Shown: one piece after another, positions 1-8,404 of the stretch
How the letters are laid out: each line of letters starts with the position of its first letter
Position numbering within the stretch: position 1 is the stretch's first letter
From: Candidatus Bipolaricaulis sp.
GTDB taxonomy: Bacteria; Bipolaricaulota; Bipolaricaulia; Bipolaricaulales; Bipolaricaulaceae
Direction of reading: 5' to 3'
Length of the DNA stretch: 10,744 nucleotides
Assembly: GCA_020062805.1 (NCBI GenBank)
Contig: JAGUVP010000320.1
Location: 1-10,744 of the forward strand
The notes under the pieces: model-generated
Told to the model about the DNA's origin: nothing
The model's input: only the letters and a program-made list of their open reading frames with translations
The model's database searches: none
Translations under genes and position numbers: made by a program

Positions 1-207
1 GGCCGCTTCGGCCAAGGTATGTCCGGTTTCGCACAACGCCTGGAGGTCCCGCAGGAGCCGGAGGCCGTCGTCCGTGACGAGAAGTTGGTTGTTGGGGCCC
101 CGGCGGAGCGAGCCAAGAAGGAGGTCCCGAACGGCTTCAATGCGGTTCCGGACTTGGTTCTCGGTGGAGAGCCCGAGAAGGGCGATCAGTTCAGGGACGG
201 TGTGCAT
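1..207 (-). CDS. Small helix-turn-helix-type regulator, N-terminal part
   Basis: Minus-strand reading frame from ATG at 207 that runs open to the window edge, so only the first 69 residues are seen. An eight-base Shine-Dalgarno sequence, AAAGGAGG (216-223), lies 8 bases before the ATG and fixes the start. The first 20 residues, MHTVPELIALLGLSTENQVR, look like a short MerR- or winged-helix-style helix-turn-helix. An arginine-rich helix and the segment RRGPNNQLLVTDDGLRLLRD follow, as in small DNA-binding proteins that continue into a coiled coil. Residues 48-69 (GLRLLRDLQALCETGHTLAEAA) fit the start of such a helix. The gene is divergent from mutL, and the shared intergenic region carries an inverted repeat over its own promoter, so autoregulation is plausible. 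The DNA-binding role is inferred from pattern only; family and target are unknown. Confidence 0.7.
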   Translation of the reverse strand, partial: MHTVPELIALLGLSTENQVRNRIEAVRDLLLGSLRRGPNNQLLVTDDGLRLLRDLQALCETGHTLAEAA

Positions 208-239
208 CGGATTGGCCTCCTTTGGTCCTGTCTCGGGCG

Positions 240-268
240 AGAGTAACGCAAGCAGGGACCGTTGGCAA
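240..268 (-). promoter_or_regulatory. Predicted sigma-70-type promoter of the leftmost regulator gene
   Basis: Read on the minus strand, TTGCCA (263-268) and TACTCT (240-245) are separated by exactly 17 bases. The -35 matches five of six consensus positions and the -10 three of six. Transcription would start about 7 bases further on, giving a short leader of roughly 25 bases that contains the strong Shine-Dalgarno at 216-223. No transcript data are available, so this is a consensus match only. Confidence 0.45.
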
Positions 269-273
269 ACGGT
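258..273. repeat. Perfect inverted repeat, candidate operator between regulator gene and mutL
   Basis: ACCGTT (258-263) and AACGGT (268-273) are perfect 6-base arms around GGCA. The repeat covers the predicted -35 box of the minus-strand promoter and the weaker -35 of the plus-strand one. A tandem, one-mismatch 10-base repeat (TGGCAAACGG at 263-272, TGGCAAGCGG at 273-282) overlaps it. Position and symmetry suit a protein-binding site, and the divergently encoded helix-turn-helix protein is the obvious candidate ligand. This is an inference. Confidence 0.45.
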
Positions 274-291
274 GGCAAGCGGAAGTAGCCT
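262..291 (+). promoter_or_regulatory. Weak predicted promoter of mutL
   Basis: TTGGCA (262-267) and TAGCCT (286-291) are 18 bases apart on the plus strand; matches to the consensus are modest. The -10 ends 9 bases before the GTG at 301, so transcription from it would begin at or very near the start codon. That agrees with the absence of any Shine-Dalgarno before mutL. Confidence 0.3.
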
Positions 292-300
292 TGCCCCACG

Positions 301-1959
301 GTGCCCATTCGACGGCTGGAGGAAGCAGTGATCCGCAAGATCGCCGCCGGGGAAGTGGTCGACCGGCCTGCCTCGGTGGCAAAGGAGATCGTCGAGAACG
401 CGCTCGACGCCGGAGCGCGTCGGATCCGGGTCGAGGTTGCCGAGGGCGGGATCGCCCTCCTCCGGGTGGACGACGACGGCGTGGGGATGACACCCGATGA
501 GATGCGGCTCGCCCTCGAACGGCACACGACCAGCAAGCTTTCCACCGAGGAGGACCTCCGCCACATCCGGACCCTCGGGTTTCGGGGAGAGGCGCTGGCC
601 GCGATCTGCGCCGTAGCTCGGGTAACGCTCACCTCGCGCCCCGAAGGATCGGATGGGGGGCATGAAGTGGGGGTTGAGGAAGGGGTGGTGACGGTGGACC
701 AGCCCGCCCCACGCCCGGTGGGGACGACGGTGGAAGTTCGCGACTTGTTCTGGAACGTCCCAGCGCGACGGCAGTTTCTCGACGCGCCGCCGGTGGAGAG
801 GCGACGTCTCTTCTCTACCCTACGGCGGATCGTCCTCGCCCGCCCCGCAACCGCGTTCACGATCCGATCGGAGGGAAGAGATCTCCTCGATGTTCCGCCC
901 GCCGAGAACCCCCTCGTTCGTATCGGCCAGGTGTACGGAGAGGCGTTCGCATCTCAGCTCGCCGCCGTGGAGATGGAGGAGCCCGGGTTCCGACTGCAAG
1001 CGTGGTTCGGCCCGCCGATTCTGGCTCGCCCAACGCGGGTGGATCAGCACCTGTTCCTGTCGGGGCGCACGGTACGACCGGGGGTGCTTGCCCTGGGGAT
1101 CGCCCAGGTCTACGCGCGGTATCTCCCGCGAGGCGGGCACGCCGCGTTCTTCCTCTACCTCGACGCAGACCCCCAACTCGCCGACGTGAACGTACACCCT
1201 AGAAAGGAAGAAGTCCGGTTCCGGTCGGACAAGGCGGTGATGGATCTCCTCCGACGAGCGGCGCTGCGGGCGCTGGGCGGACAGACGGCGGCACCGCCGC
1301 TGGGGGAGTCGGCAGCCGCAGCGTGGTCCCCACCCCCTCCGTTCAGCGCCGGAAGTGAGCCCATGCTCCTCTCGGAATCCGCGCCCTTCTCTTCCATCAC
1401 CCGCCCGTGGCGGCTGGTGGGCCAGGTCCAGGGGAGCTACCTCATCGTCGAAAGCGAAAGAGACCTGGAGATCGTGGACCAACATGCGGCCCACGAGCGT
1501 GTTCTGTTCGAACAAAGCCGCGACGGCACGGGACTCCCGACCCAGGAGTTCCTCGTGCCCGTCCAGATTGAAGTCCCTTTCGACCGCGCTGAAGCTTTGC
1601 GCAAAGCGCTCCCCTTGCTGCAGTCCCTCGGTGTTCACCTCGAGCCCTTTGGGGAACGAACGTTTCTGCTCCGCGGCTGGCCAGCACCGCTCGCCGAGCG
1701 TCAATCACGCCTTGGCTTCCAGGAACCGATCGCCACCGTGGCCGAGCAACTCCTGGAGGGAGAGCCCGTGTTGGTCGAGCTGTGGCGGGAGGTGGCGTGC
1801 GCGGCTGCGATTCGAGCAGGAGAGACCCTCTCTCACGAGGAGCAGGAAGCCCTCGTCGAGAGATGGAAGGGCACGACCGAGCCCGCGCGGTGTCCCCATG
1901 GCCGGCCGGTGGCGGTCCGGCTCTCATGGGACGACCTTGCCCGCAAGCTCGGGCGCTGA
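301..1959 (+). CDS. mutL: DNA mismatch repair endonuclease MutL
   Basis: MutL couples mismatch recognition by MutS to strand nicking and removal. The protein is 552 residues, somewhat short for the family. The N-terminal GHKL ATPase shows IAAGEVVDRPASVAKEIVEN (residues 14-33), NALDAG (33-38, metal and ATP binding), DDDGVGM (57-63), HTTSK (75-79) and GFRGEAL (93-99). A poorly conserved linker follows at about residues 330-360. The C-terminal domain holds the complete endonuclease motif DQHAAHERVLFE (393-404), the ACAAAIRAGE segment (499-508) and CPHGRP (531-536), whose Cys531 and His533 complete the metal site. It is therefore a nicking MutL, as in most bacteria without MutH. The GTG at 301 is chosen because MPIRRL matches the usual MutL N terminus. 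No Shine-Dalgarno precedes it, so translation may be leaderless. The gene converges on the secreted protein at 1977. Confidence 0.96.
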   Translation: MPIRRLEEAVIRKIAAGEVVDRPASVAKEIVENALDAGARRIRVEVAEGGIALLRVDDDGVGMTPDEMRLALERHTTSKLSTEEDLRHIRTLGFRGEALAAICAVARVTLTSRPEGSDGGHEVGVEEGVVTVDQPAPRPVGTTVEVRDLFWNVPARRQFLDAPPVERRRLFSTLRRIVLARPATAFTIRSEGRDLLDVPPAENPLVRIGQVYGEAFASQLAAVEMEEPGFRLQAWFGPPILARPTRVDQHLFLSGRTVRPGVLALGIAQVYARYLPRGGHAAFFLYLDADPQLADVNVHPRKEEVRFRSDKAVMDLLRRAALRALGGQTAAPPLGESAAAAWSPPPPFSAGSEPMLLSESAPFSSITRPWRLVGQVQGSYLIVESERDLEIVDQHAAHERVLFEQSRDGTGLPTQEFLVPVQIEVPFDRAEALRKALPLLQSLGVHLEPFGERTFLLRGWPAPLAERQSRLGFQEPIATVAEQLLEGEPVLVELWREVACAAAIRAGETLSHEEQEALVERWKGTTEPARCPHGRPVAVRLSWDDLARKLGR

Positions 1960-1961
1960 GC

Positions 1962-1977
1962 GGCCGCTCTTGCGGCC
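1962..1977. terminator. GC hairpin between convergent mutL and secreted-protein gene
   Basis: GGCCGC (1962-1967), loop TCTT, GCGGCC (1972-1977): a perfect 6-bp stem placed 2 bases after the mutL stop and touching the stop codon of the opposing gene (1977-1979). No T-run follows on either strand, so it is not a classical intrinsic terminator. It could end both transcripts or protect their 3' ends. Confidence 0.4.
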
Positions 1978-2933
1978 TACCGACGGATGCCCAGCGTGAG
2001 CGTGTAGGGGAAGCGCGGCCCTCCCTCGCGGCAGATGATGTGGACCTGCCAGGCGCCGCCCACCGTAGCCCGGTACTCCAAACCCAGCCAGGAGCTTCCT
2101 TCGATCTCCCCTACCTTTCGGCCCGTGGGGTCCACAAGCACGAGCAGGCACGGCGAGGTTGTCTCGACACGCAACGTCACGACCTCGTCGACACGCAGGT
2201 TGACTCTGTACAGGCCCATCCCGGTGGGCGTGTCGTACGGGCCGCTCCAGCCCAGTGTCCCGCGATAGGTCCCCGGAGTGAGAAACGGCGCGGAGTTGAT
2301 CACCGCGGAATCGGGTAAGGTGCGTACCGGCGCTGCAGCAGCGAAGGGGGTTGCCGCCCCTCCAGATCCGTAGACCTCCTCCAGGCTCCCTCCCTGACCG
2401 CTCAGAACACTGCTGCTCACCATGGGCGCTCCTCCGCCTGAGCCCATGGCCAGCCGGACCGAATGCGGGTGCACACCGACGGGCAGACCGATGGGGCCGC
2501 CCTCCAGTCGCACGGTGAGCCGTGATCCCAACCCGATCTCGCGTCGAGGAATGAACACCTGACCGAAGTACATCGCGTAGTCCGCGTTGGACTGGATTCG
2601 ACTCAGCCGAGCCACCCGCAACCCGGAGCTCTGCCCAACGACGGTGCCGATCAGGAACCGGACTTCGATCTCTGCGGGTGTGCTCCCGTTGGGGAGGGAT
2701 AGACAGAGGAACGCCTCAAGCGCGATGTACGGATCTGAACCGCTGGGAAGGCCGAAGAACTCCCACTGGGCATGGCTCTGCGAGTGTAACCAATACCAGC
2801 CAGCGCCCCCCTGCCCGGTGGTGGCGAAACCTTCGGCAGCGAGGGTTGCCCCCCCGGCTGTCCACGCCACCATTGTGACCGCCGCACACAACACCGCAAC
2901 TCCCCGGATCCCCTTTTTAAAGTTCCCACCCAT
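1977..2933 (-). CDS. Secreted protein with pre-peptidase C-terminal-like (PPC) beta domain
   Basis: A 318-residue exported protein of unknown function. Residues 1-33 form a signal peptide: MGGNFKKGIRG with basic residues, a hydrophobic core around 12-27, and a likely cut near AA-EG at 33-34. Residues about 45-165 form a beta-rich region (WYWLHSQSHAQWEFFGLPSG and following) that I do not recognise. A Gly/Ser/Ala-rich linker follows (164-215). Residues about 218-315 follow the PPC-domain pattern: PGTYRGTLG, then DTPTGMGLYRVNLRV, EVVTLRVE, LLVLVDPTGRKVGEI, WQVHII and PYTLTLG. PPC domains are usually accessory folds on secreted enzymes and adhesins, but no catalytic domain is visible. The ATG at 2933 is chosen because it gives a well-formed signal peptide; GAGG lies only 2 bases upstream of it, so ribosome binding is unclear. 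The gene lies 121 bp after uppP and may be read through from that operon. Confidence 0.75.
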   Translation of the reverse strand: MGGNFKKGIRGVAVLCAAVTMVAWTAGGATLAAEGFATTGQGGAGWYWLHSQSHAQWEFFGLPSGSDPYIALEAFLCLSLPNGSTPAEIEVRFLIGTVVGQSSGLRVARLSRIQSNADYAMYFGQVFIPRREIGLGSRLTVRLEGGPIGLPVGVHPHSVRLAMGSGGGAPMVSSSVLSGQGGSLEEVYGSGGAATPFAAAAPVRTLPDSAVINSAPFLTPGTYRGTLGWSGPYDTPTGMGLYRVNLRVDEVVTLRVETTSPCLLVLVDPTGRKVGEIEGSSWLGLEYRATVGGAWQVHIICREGGPRFPYTLTLGIRR

Positions 2934-3004
2934 GGCCTCATGAGTGTCGGCATGGAGGGGTCCGCAGCCAACGCCGGGGACTCCCTCCTGGGCAGATAGA
3001 AGTG

Positions 3005-3018
3005 TCCCACCGGTGGGA
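3005..3018. repeat. 14-bp perfect palindrome between uppP and the secreted-protein gene
   Basis: TCCCACCGGTGGGA is a perfect palindrome in the 121-bp gap (2934-3054) after uppP. As RNA it could form a 5-bp stem with a CCGG loop, but only a weak pyrimidine stretch follows on the minus strand (CACTTCTATCT), so it is a poor terminator. It also lies in the 17-base spacer of a weak promoter-like pair, TTCTCC and TATCTG, for the secreted gene, which would suit an operator. The rest of the gap shows nothing else recognisable. Confidence 0.3.
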
Positions 3019-3054
3019 GAACGTTCCTCGGAGGACGAGGGCGGATGTCCTGTT

Positions 3055-3831
3055 CTAAGCGGTCGCCCTTCCCAGGACGAGCACCGCCAGCGCTGCCGCC
3101 GCGCAGTACAGCGCGAAGGGCCACAGCACACCGGCCCGAACGATCCGCAAGAAGGTGCGGACCGCGACGAGTCCGCTCGCGGCGGCACACCCCATTGCCA
3201 CAGCAAGCCCCGCCCAGTTCACATCTGGCTGGCGGGCGACCGCCAGAAGTGAGAACAGGGCTGCCCCGCCGATCGCGGGAATGGCGAGCAGGAACGAGAA
3301 CCGAGCGGCCGCACTCGGTGTGAGCCCCATTCCGATCCCGGTTACCACCGTGGCGCCGGAACGGGAGATCCCTGGAAGCAGGGCGGCGGCCTGGGCCAGG
3401 CCCACCGCCGCGGCGTCCACCCAACGTACCTTCCCCCGCAGCGCGCGGCCGACCCGCCGATCGCCGAAGAGGAGGACCAACGCAGTCACGAAGAGCATCC
3501 CGCCGACGAGGAGCGGCGAGCCAAACGCCCGTTCGATCCCCCCCCGTGCGAGAAGACCGACGGCAACAACGGGGATTGTCCCGACGAGAAGAAGCCCCAG
3601 TTGGCGCCGCTCCTCCCCACCACGGACCCACCCCAACGCAAGGCAGACTACGTCACGGCGGAAGTAGAGAAGAAGCGAAGCGAGCGTTCCGAGATGGACT
3701 GCGGCCTCGAGGGCAATCCCCGGCGCATCCACCCCCAGCGCGATCCGAGCCAGAACGAGGTGCCCGGAGCTACTGACGGGGAGGAACTCGGTCAGCCCTT
3801 GCAGCAGTCCCAGAAGCGCGTAGCGGATCAC
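3055..3831 (-). CDS. uppP: Undecaprenyl-diphosphatase UppP (BacA)
   Basis: Integral membrane phosphatase that converts undecaprenyl diphosphate to the monophosphate lipid carrier used for peptidoglycan and other envelope polymers. The 258-residue protein has the two family motifs: QGLTEFLPVSSSGHL (residues 11-25, with Gln11 and Glu15 in the acidic-helix positions) and PGISRSGAT (153-161, with Arg157). Multiple hydrophobic helices span the rest, and the length is close to the usual 260-275. The GTG at 3831 is chosen because it places QGLTEFLP at the usual distance from the N terminus; GGAG lies 9 bases upstream. The start lies 62 bp inside the end of the polyferredoxin gene, so the two are probably translationally coupled. 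It is the fourth gene of the gltX operon. A functional link to the redox genes is not evident. Confidence 0.94.
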   Translation of the reverse strand: MIRYALLGLLQGLTEFLPVSSSGHLVLARIALGVDAPGIALEAAVHLGTLASLLLYFRRDVVCLALGWVRGGEERRQLGLLLVGTIPVVAVGLLARGGIERAFGSPLLVGGMLFVTALVLLFGDRRVGRALRGKVRWVDAAAVGLAQAAALLPGISRSGATVVTGIGMGLTPSAAARFSFLLAIPAIGGAALFSLLAVARQPDVNWAGLAVAMGCAAASGLVAVRTFLRIVRAGVLWPFALYCAAAALAVLVLGRATA

Positions 3832-4596
3832 GGCCCCTCGCTCCCGGCAGGGAGAACCCGATGGACAGCGCACTGCTCTTGCACGCAGGTATGCACTTCC
3901 CGCACTTCAGGCAGTCGCTCGAGTTGATCTTCTGATGCGGTTCGATCCCCATCGGACATGATCGAGCGCACACACCGCACTCCGTGCAGCGATCCGCGCG
4001 GAGCCGCAGCCCGAAGAAGCTCACTCGGTTGAACAGGGATAAGAGTCCACCCATCGGGCACAGGTAACGGCACCAGAACCGAGCCACAAACACCATCCCC
4101 ACCAGCACTATCGTCAGGGTCCCCATGTGGATGAGGAACGGCGTGTTGACCTCGGCCACGCCGAGCCCGAGGTAGGGGAGGGAGGCCGTAAGCGACGCCG
4201 CCGGGCACAGCTTGCAGAACCACGTGTCAGCCAGCCGCCACGCGGCGACGCCGGTCCCGAGAAGAACGAGCAGCTTGAGAGGTGACAACGCTCGCACGAA
4301 CCGGGCCTTGCGGAACGCAAGGAGATCGTTCACCGTCCCGAACGGACAGAACCAGCCGCACCACCCCCGTCCGAGAAGGAGCCCGTACGTGGCAACGACC
4401 CCCAGAAAGTAGAACGGGACCGTGCCCGAGATGATAAGGTTCTGCATGAGCCCGATCGGGCACACGGTGATGGCGAGCGGGCACGCGTAGCAGTGGAGCC
4501 CAGGGAAGAGGAGGTGGGTCATCCCGATCCCGGTGGCCCCGAACACGCCGAGGAGGATCCCCAGGGATTGGGTCCCCCGGCGGAACGTGCGCAGCG

Positions 4597-4600
<4 letters not shown>
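3770..4600 (-). CDS. NapH/CcoG-like polyferredoxin membrane protein
   Basis: A 276-residue electron-transfer membrane protein with 17 cysteines. Four hydrophobic segments are visible (about 12-31, 62-79, 107-125, 155-176). Basic loops (FRKARFVR, 96-103) and the positive-inside rule put both termini in the cytoplasm. On the predicted outer face lie HCYACPLAITVCP (Cys37, 40, 47) and FCKLCP (129, 132). On the inner face lie WCGWFCP (81, 85) and WCRYLCP (177, 181), the CX3CP signature of NapH, NosR and CcoG relatives. The C terminus has two classical [4Fe-4S] motifs, CTECGVCARSCP (205-216) and CLKCGKCIPAC (230-240). The GTG at 4600 overlaps the preceding TGA as GTGA, with GGAG 5 bases upstream. 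Coupling to the double-thioredoxin gene suggests it feeds electrons from a cytoplasmic donor to thiols outside. Family assignment is firm; partner and direction of flow are inferred. Confidence 0.85.
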
Positions 4601-6692
<2,092 letters not shown>

Positions 6693-6696
<4 letters not shown>

Positions 6697-7997
6697 CCTT
6701 CTTCCTCACCACCGGCAGCGGTTCGCAACCGGGCCGCGACGATCTGGGGACCGATGACCGCCAACAGGTCGTAGAGTCCCGGTCCGACCCGCGCCCCGCT
6801 CACCGCCATGCGCACGGCCGGAGCGAGGGACTTCATGGGAAGACCCAGCTCGTCGGCTGCCCTGCGCAACACGGTTTCGAATTCCTGAGCGCTCGGATCG
6901 CGAAGCGCCTCGGCACGCATCGCAACTTCCCTGAGGGCGGATCGCAGCTCTGGGGTGCACAGGTCTTGCGCATCCGCAGACAGCTCGACGGAACCGGGCA
7001 GGTACGGCCGGGCGCGATCTGCCATCTCCACCAAGGTCCGGCCCCGCTCCCTCAGCAGAACTGCCGCTCGAGCGAGCTTCTCGCGACCGATGTCCTTCAC
7101 TGCCGCCCGGTCGGCCACGCCCCGCACCACGATCCGCTCCGCGAGGAGATCTCCCAGCCGGTGCGGCTCCAGCCGCCGCAGCCACTCGTGGTTGAGCCAC
7201 AGGAGCTTCTCGTCGTCGAACACCGCCGCCGAGGTGTTGACCCCCGGGAGGTCGAACAGGGTCACAAGCTCCTCGCGTGAGAACACCTCCTGATCGCCGT
7301 GGGACCACCCCAACCGGGCGAGGAAGTTCACGAGCGCCTCGGGGAGGATCCCCCGCTCGTCGTAGTCGAGCACCGAACCCGCGCCGTGGCGCTTGGAGAG
7401 CTTGGACCGATCGGGCCCGAGGATGAGCGGGACGTGAGCGAACTGGGGCGGGCTCCATCCGAGCACGTGGTAGATGAGTAGCTGCTTCGGCGAGTTGTTG
7501 AGGTGCTCCGCCCCACGGATGACGTGGGTGATCCCCATGTCGTGGTCATCCACCACGCACGCGAAGTTGTAGGTGGGCGTCGTATCGGAACGAAGGATGA
7601 CGAAGTCCTTGAGCTCGGTGTGCTGGACCGTGACGTCCCCAGCCAGAAGATCGGGGATGGTCGTAACCCCATGGGGAGGAACCCTGAACCAGACAGCACC
7701 GTCCGACTCGTACGCCGCTCCCTGACGGACGAGGTCTGCGGCCACCTCGCGGTGGCGGTCGAAGCGATCGGTCTGGCGGTACACCTCGTCCCAGTCCAGC
7801 CCTAACCAACGAAGCGAGGCGAAGATCTGCTCGATCGCCTCGCCCGTGGACCGGGTGCGGTCCGTGTCCTCGATGCGCAGGATGAACGTTCCCCCGTGAT
7901 GGCGGGCGTAGAGCCAGTTGAAGAGAGCGGTTCGGCCTCCTCCCACATGAAGGTACCCGGTGGGACTGGGTGCGAACCGCACGCGCACAGGATCCAT
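6693..7997 (-). CDS. gltX: Glutamyl-tRNA synthetase (GluRS)
   Basis: Class I synthetase that attaches glutamate to its tRNA. The HIGH-type motif is YLHVGG (residues 15-20) within APSPTGYLHVGGGRTALFNW, and the KMSKS-type motif is KLSKRHG (199-205). DFVILRSDTTPTYNFACVVD (131-150) and GITHVIRGAEHL (155-166) are typical of the family. The C-terminal helical anticodon-binding region is present to residue 434. The protein is shorter than the usual 465-500, partly because the cysteine-containing stretch after RQGAAY (91-96) is missing. Whether it charges only tRNA-Glu or also tRNA-Gln cannot be told from sequence. The ATG at 7997 starts the conserved MDPVRVRFAPSPTG; no Shine-Dalgarno is seen, and a good -10 box lies 8 bases upstream, so it is probably leaderless. 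It is the first gene of the operon running to uppP. Confidence 0.95.
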
Positions 7998-8005
7998 AGT
8001 CGGGC

Positions 8006-8034
8006 ATTGTACCGAGACCGGATGGAGGGCCCAA
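8006..8034 (-). promoter_or_regulatory. Predicted promoter of the gltX operon
   Basis: On the minus strand, TTGGGC (8029-8034) and TACAAT (8006-8011) are separated by exactly 17 bases. The -10 matches the consensus at five of six positions. It ends 8 bases before the gltX ATG, so the predicted transcript starts at or next to the start codon. Confidence 0.6.
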
Positions 8035-8040
8035 GGAACT

Positions 8041-8069
8041 TTGCCCGAACCGGAGCGAACGGCTACCAT
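8041..8069 (+). promoter_or_regulatory. Predicted promoter of the RAM-domain / lysine dehydrogenase / OTC operon
   Basis: TTGCCC (8041-8046) and TACCAT (8064-8069) are separated by exactly 17 bases on the plus strand. The expected start near 8076 gives a leader of about 27 bases containing AAGGGGG (8089-8095), 7 bases before the ATG at 8103. The two divergent -35 boxes are only 6 bases apart, so polymerases at gltX and at this operon would interfere with each other. Confidence 0.5.
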
Positions 8070-8102
8070 CGCTCTCAGGAACGATCCGAAGGGGGCACAC
8101 TC

Positions 8103-8363
8103 ATGCCAGTTTCTGCATACGTGTTGGTCCGCTGTCGCGGCGCCACGGAAGGAAAGATTGCGGAGATCATCCGCACGAAACCGCATGTGAAGCGGGTGGA
8201 TACCGTGTTTGGCGACTACGACATCATCGCCTACCTCGAGTTCGAGGAACTCCCGTCGAGCTTCTCGGTGGCGGAGCTTCACAACATCGTGACCGAGGAG
8301 ATCCGCAAAGTGGAAGGCGTCTCGTCCACGAGCACCCACATCGTGACGAAGAACTACCCGTAA
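8103..8363 (+). CDS. Stand-alone Lrp/AsnC-type RAM ligand-binding domain protein
   Basis: An 86-residue protein that is entirely the RAM (regulation of amino acid metabolism) fold of Lrp/AsnC regulators, without a DNA-binding helix-turn-helix. It begins AYVLVRCRGATEGKIAEII (residues 5-23), has the characteristic turn VFGDYDIIAYLE (35-46), a helix around 55-70 and the final strand SSTSTHIV. Such domains form oligomers that bind amino acids at subunit interfaces. The start is fixed by AAGGGGG 7 bases upstream. It leads an operon with a lysine-dehydrogenase-like enzyme (41 bp on) and ornithine carbamoyltransferase, so it may sense lysine, ornithine or arginine. The ligand and output are inferred; it may act by pairing with a full Lrp protein encoded elsewhere. 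Confidence 0.88.
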   Translation: MPVSAYVLVRCRGATEGKIAEIIRTKPHVKRVDTVFGDYDIIAYLEFEELPSSFSVAELHNIVTEEIRKVEGVSSTSTHIVTKNYP

Positions 8364-8404
8364 GACCGTCACCGCCCGCGAGCCAGCGGCAAAGGGAGCG
8401 TCCA

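Noticed and set aside
186..860. 224-codon minus-strand open frame across the start of mutL
   Set aside because: Antisense to the conserved MutL ATPase domain, Arg/Ser-rich translation, no recognisable motif. The real minus gene here starts at 207 in another frame.
1798..1827. MutL ACAAAIRAGE, lacking the histidine of the ACHxA motif seen in some MutL proteins
   Set aside because: That position varies among bacterial MutL proteins, and the endonuclease metal ligands (DQHAxxE and CPHGRP) are intact, so it is not evidence of lost function.
1355..1999. 214-codon plus-strand frame overlapping the mutL 3' end
   Set aside because: Out-of-frame shadow of the MutL C-terminal domain with Ser/Arg-rich low-complexity translation.
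2934..3206. Upstream extension of the secreted-protein frame to 3206
   Set aside because: It overlaps the 3' end of uppP in another frame and would bury the signal peptide 91 residues inside the protein.
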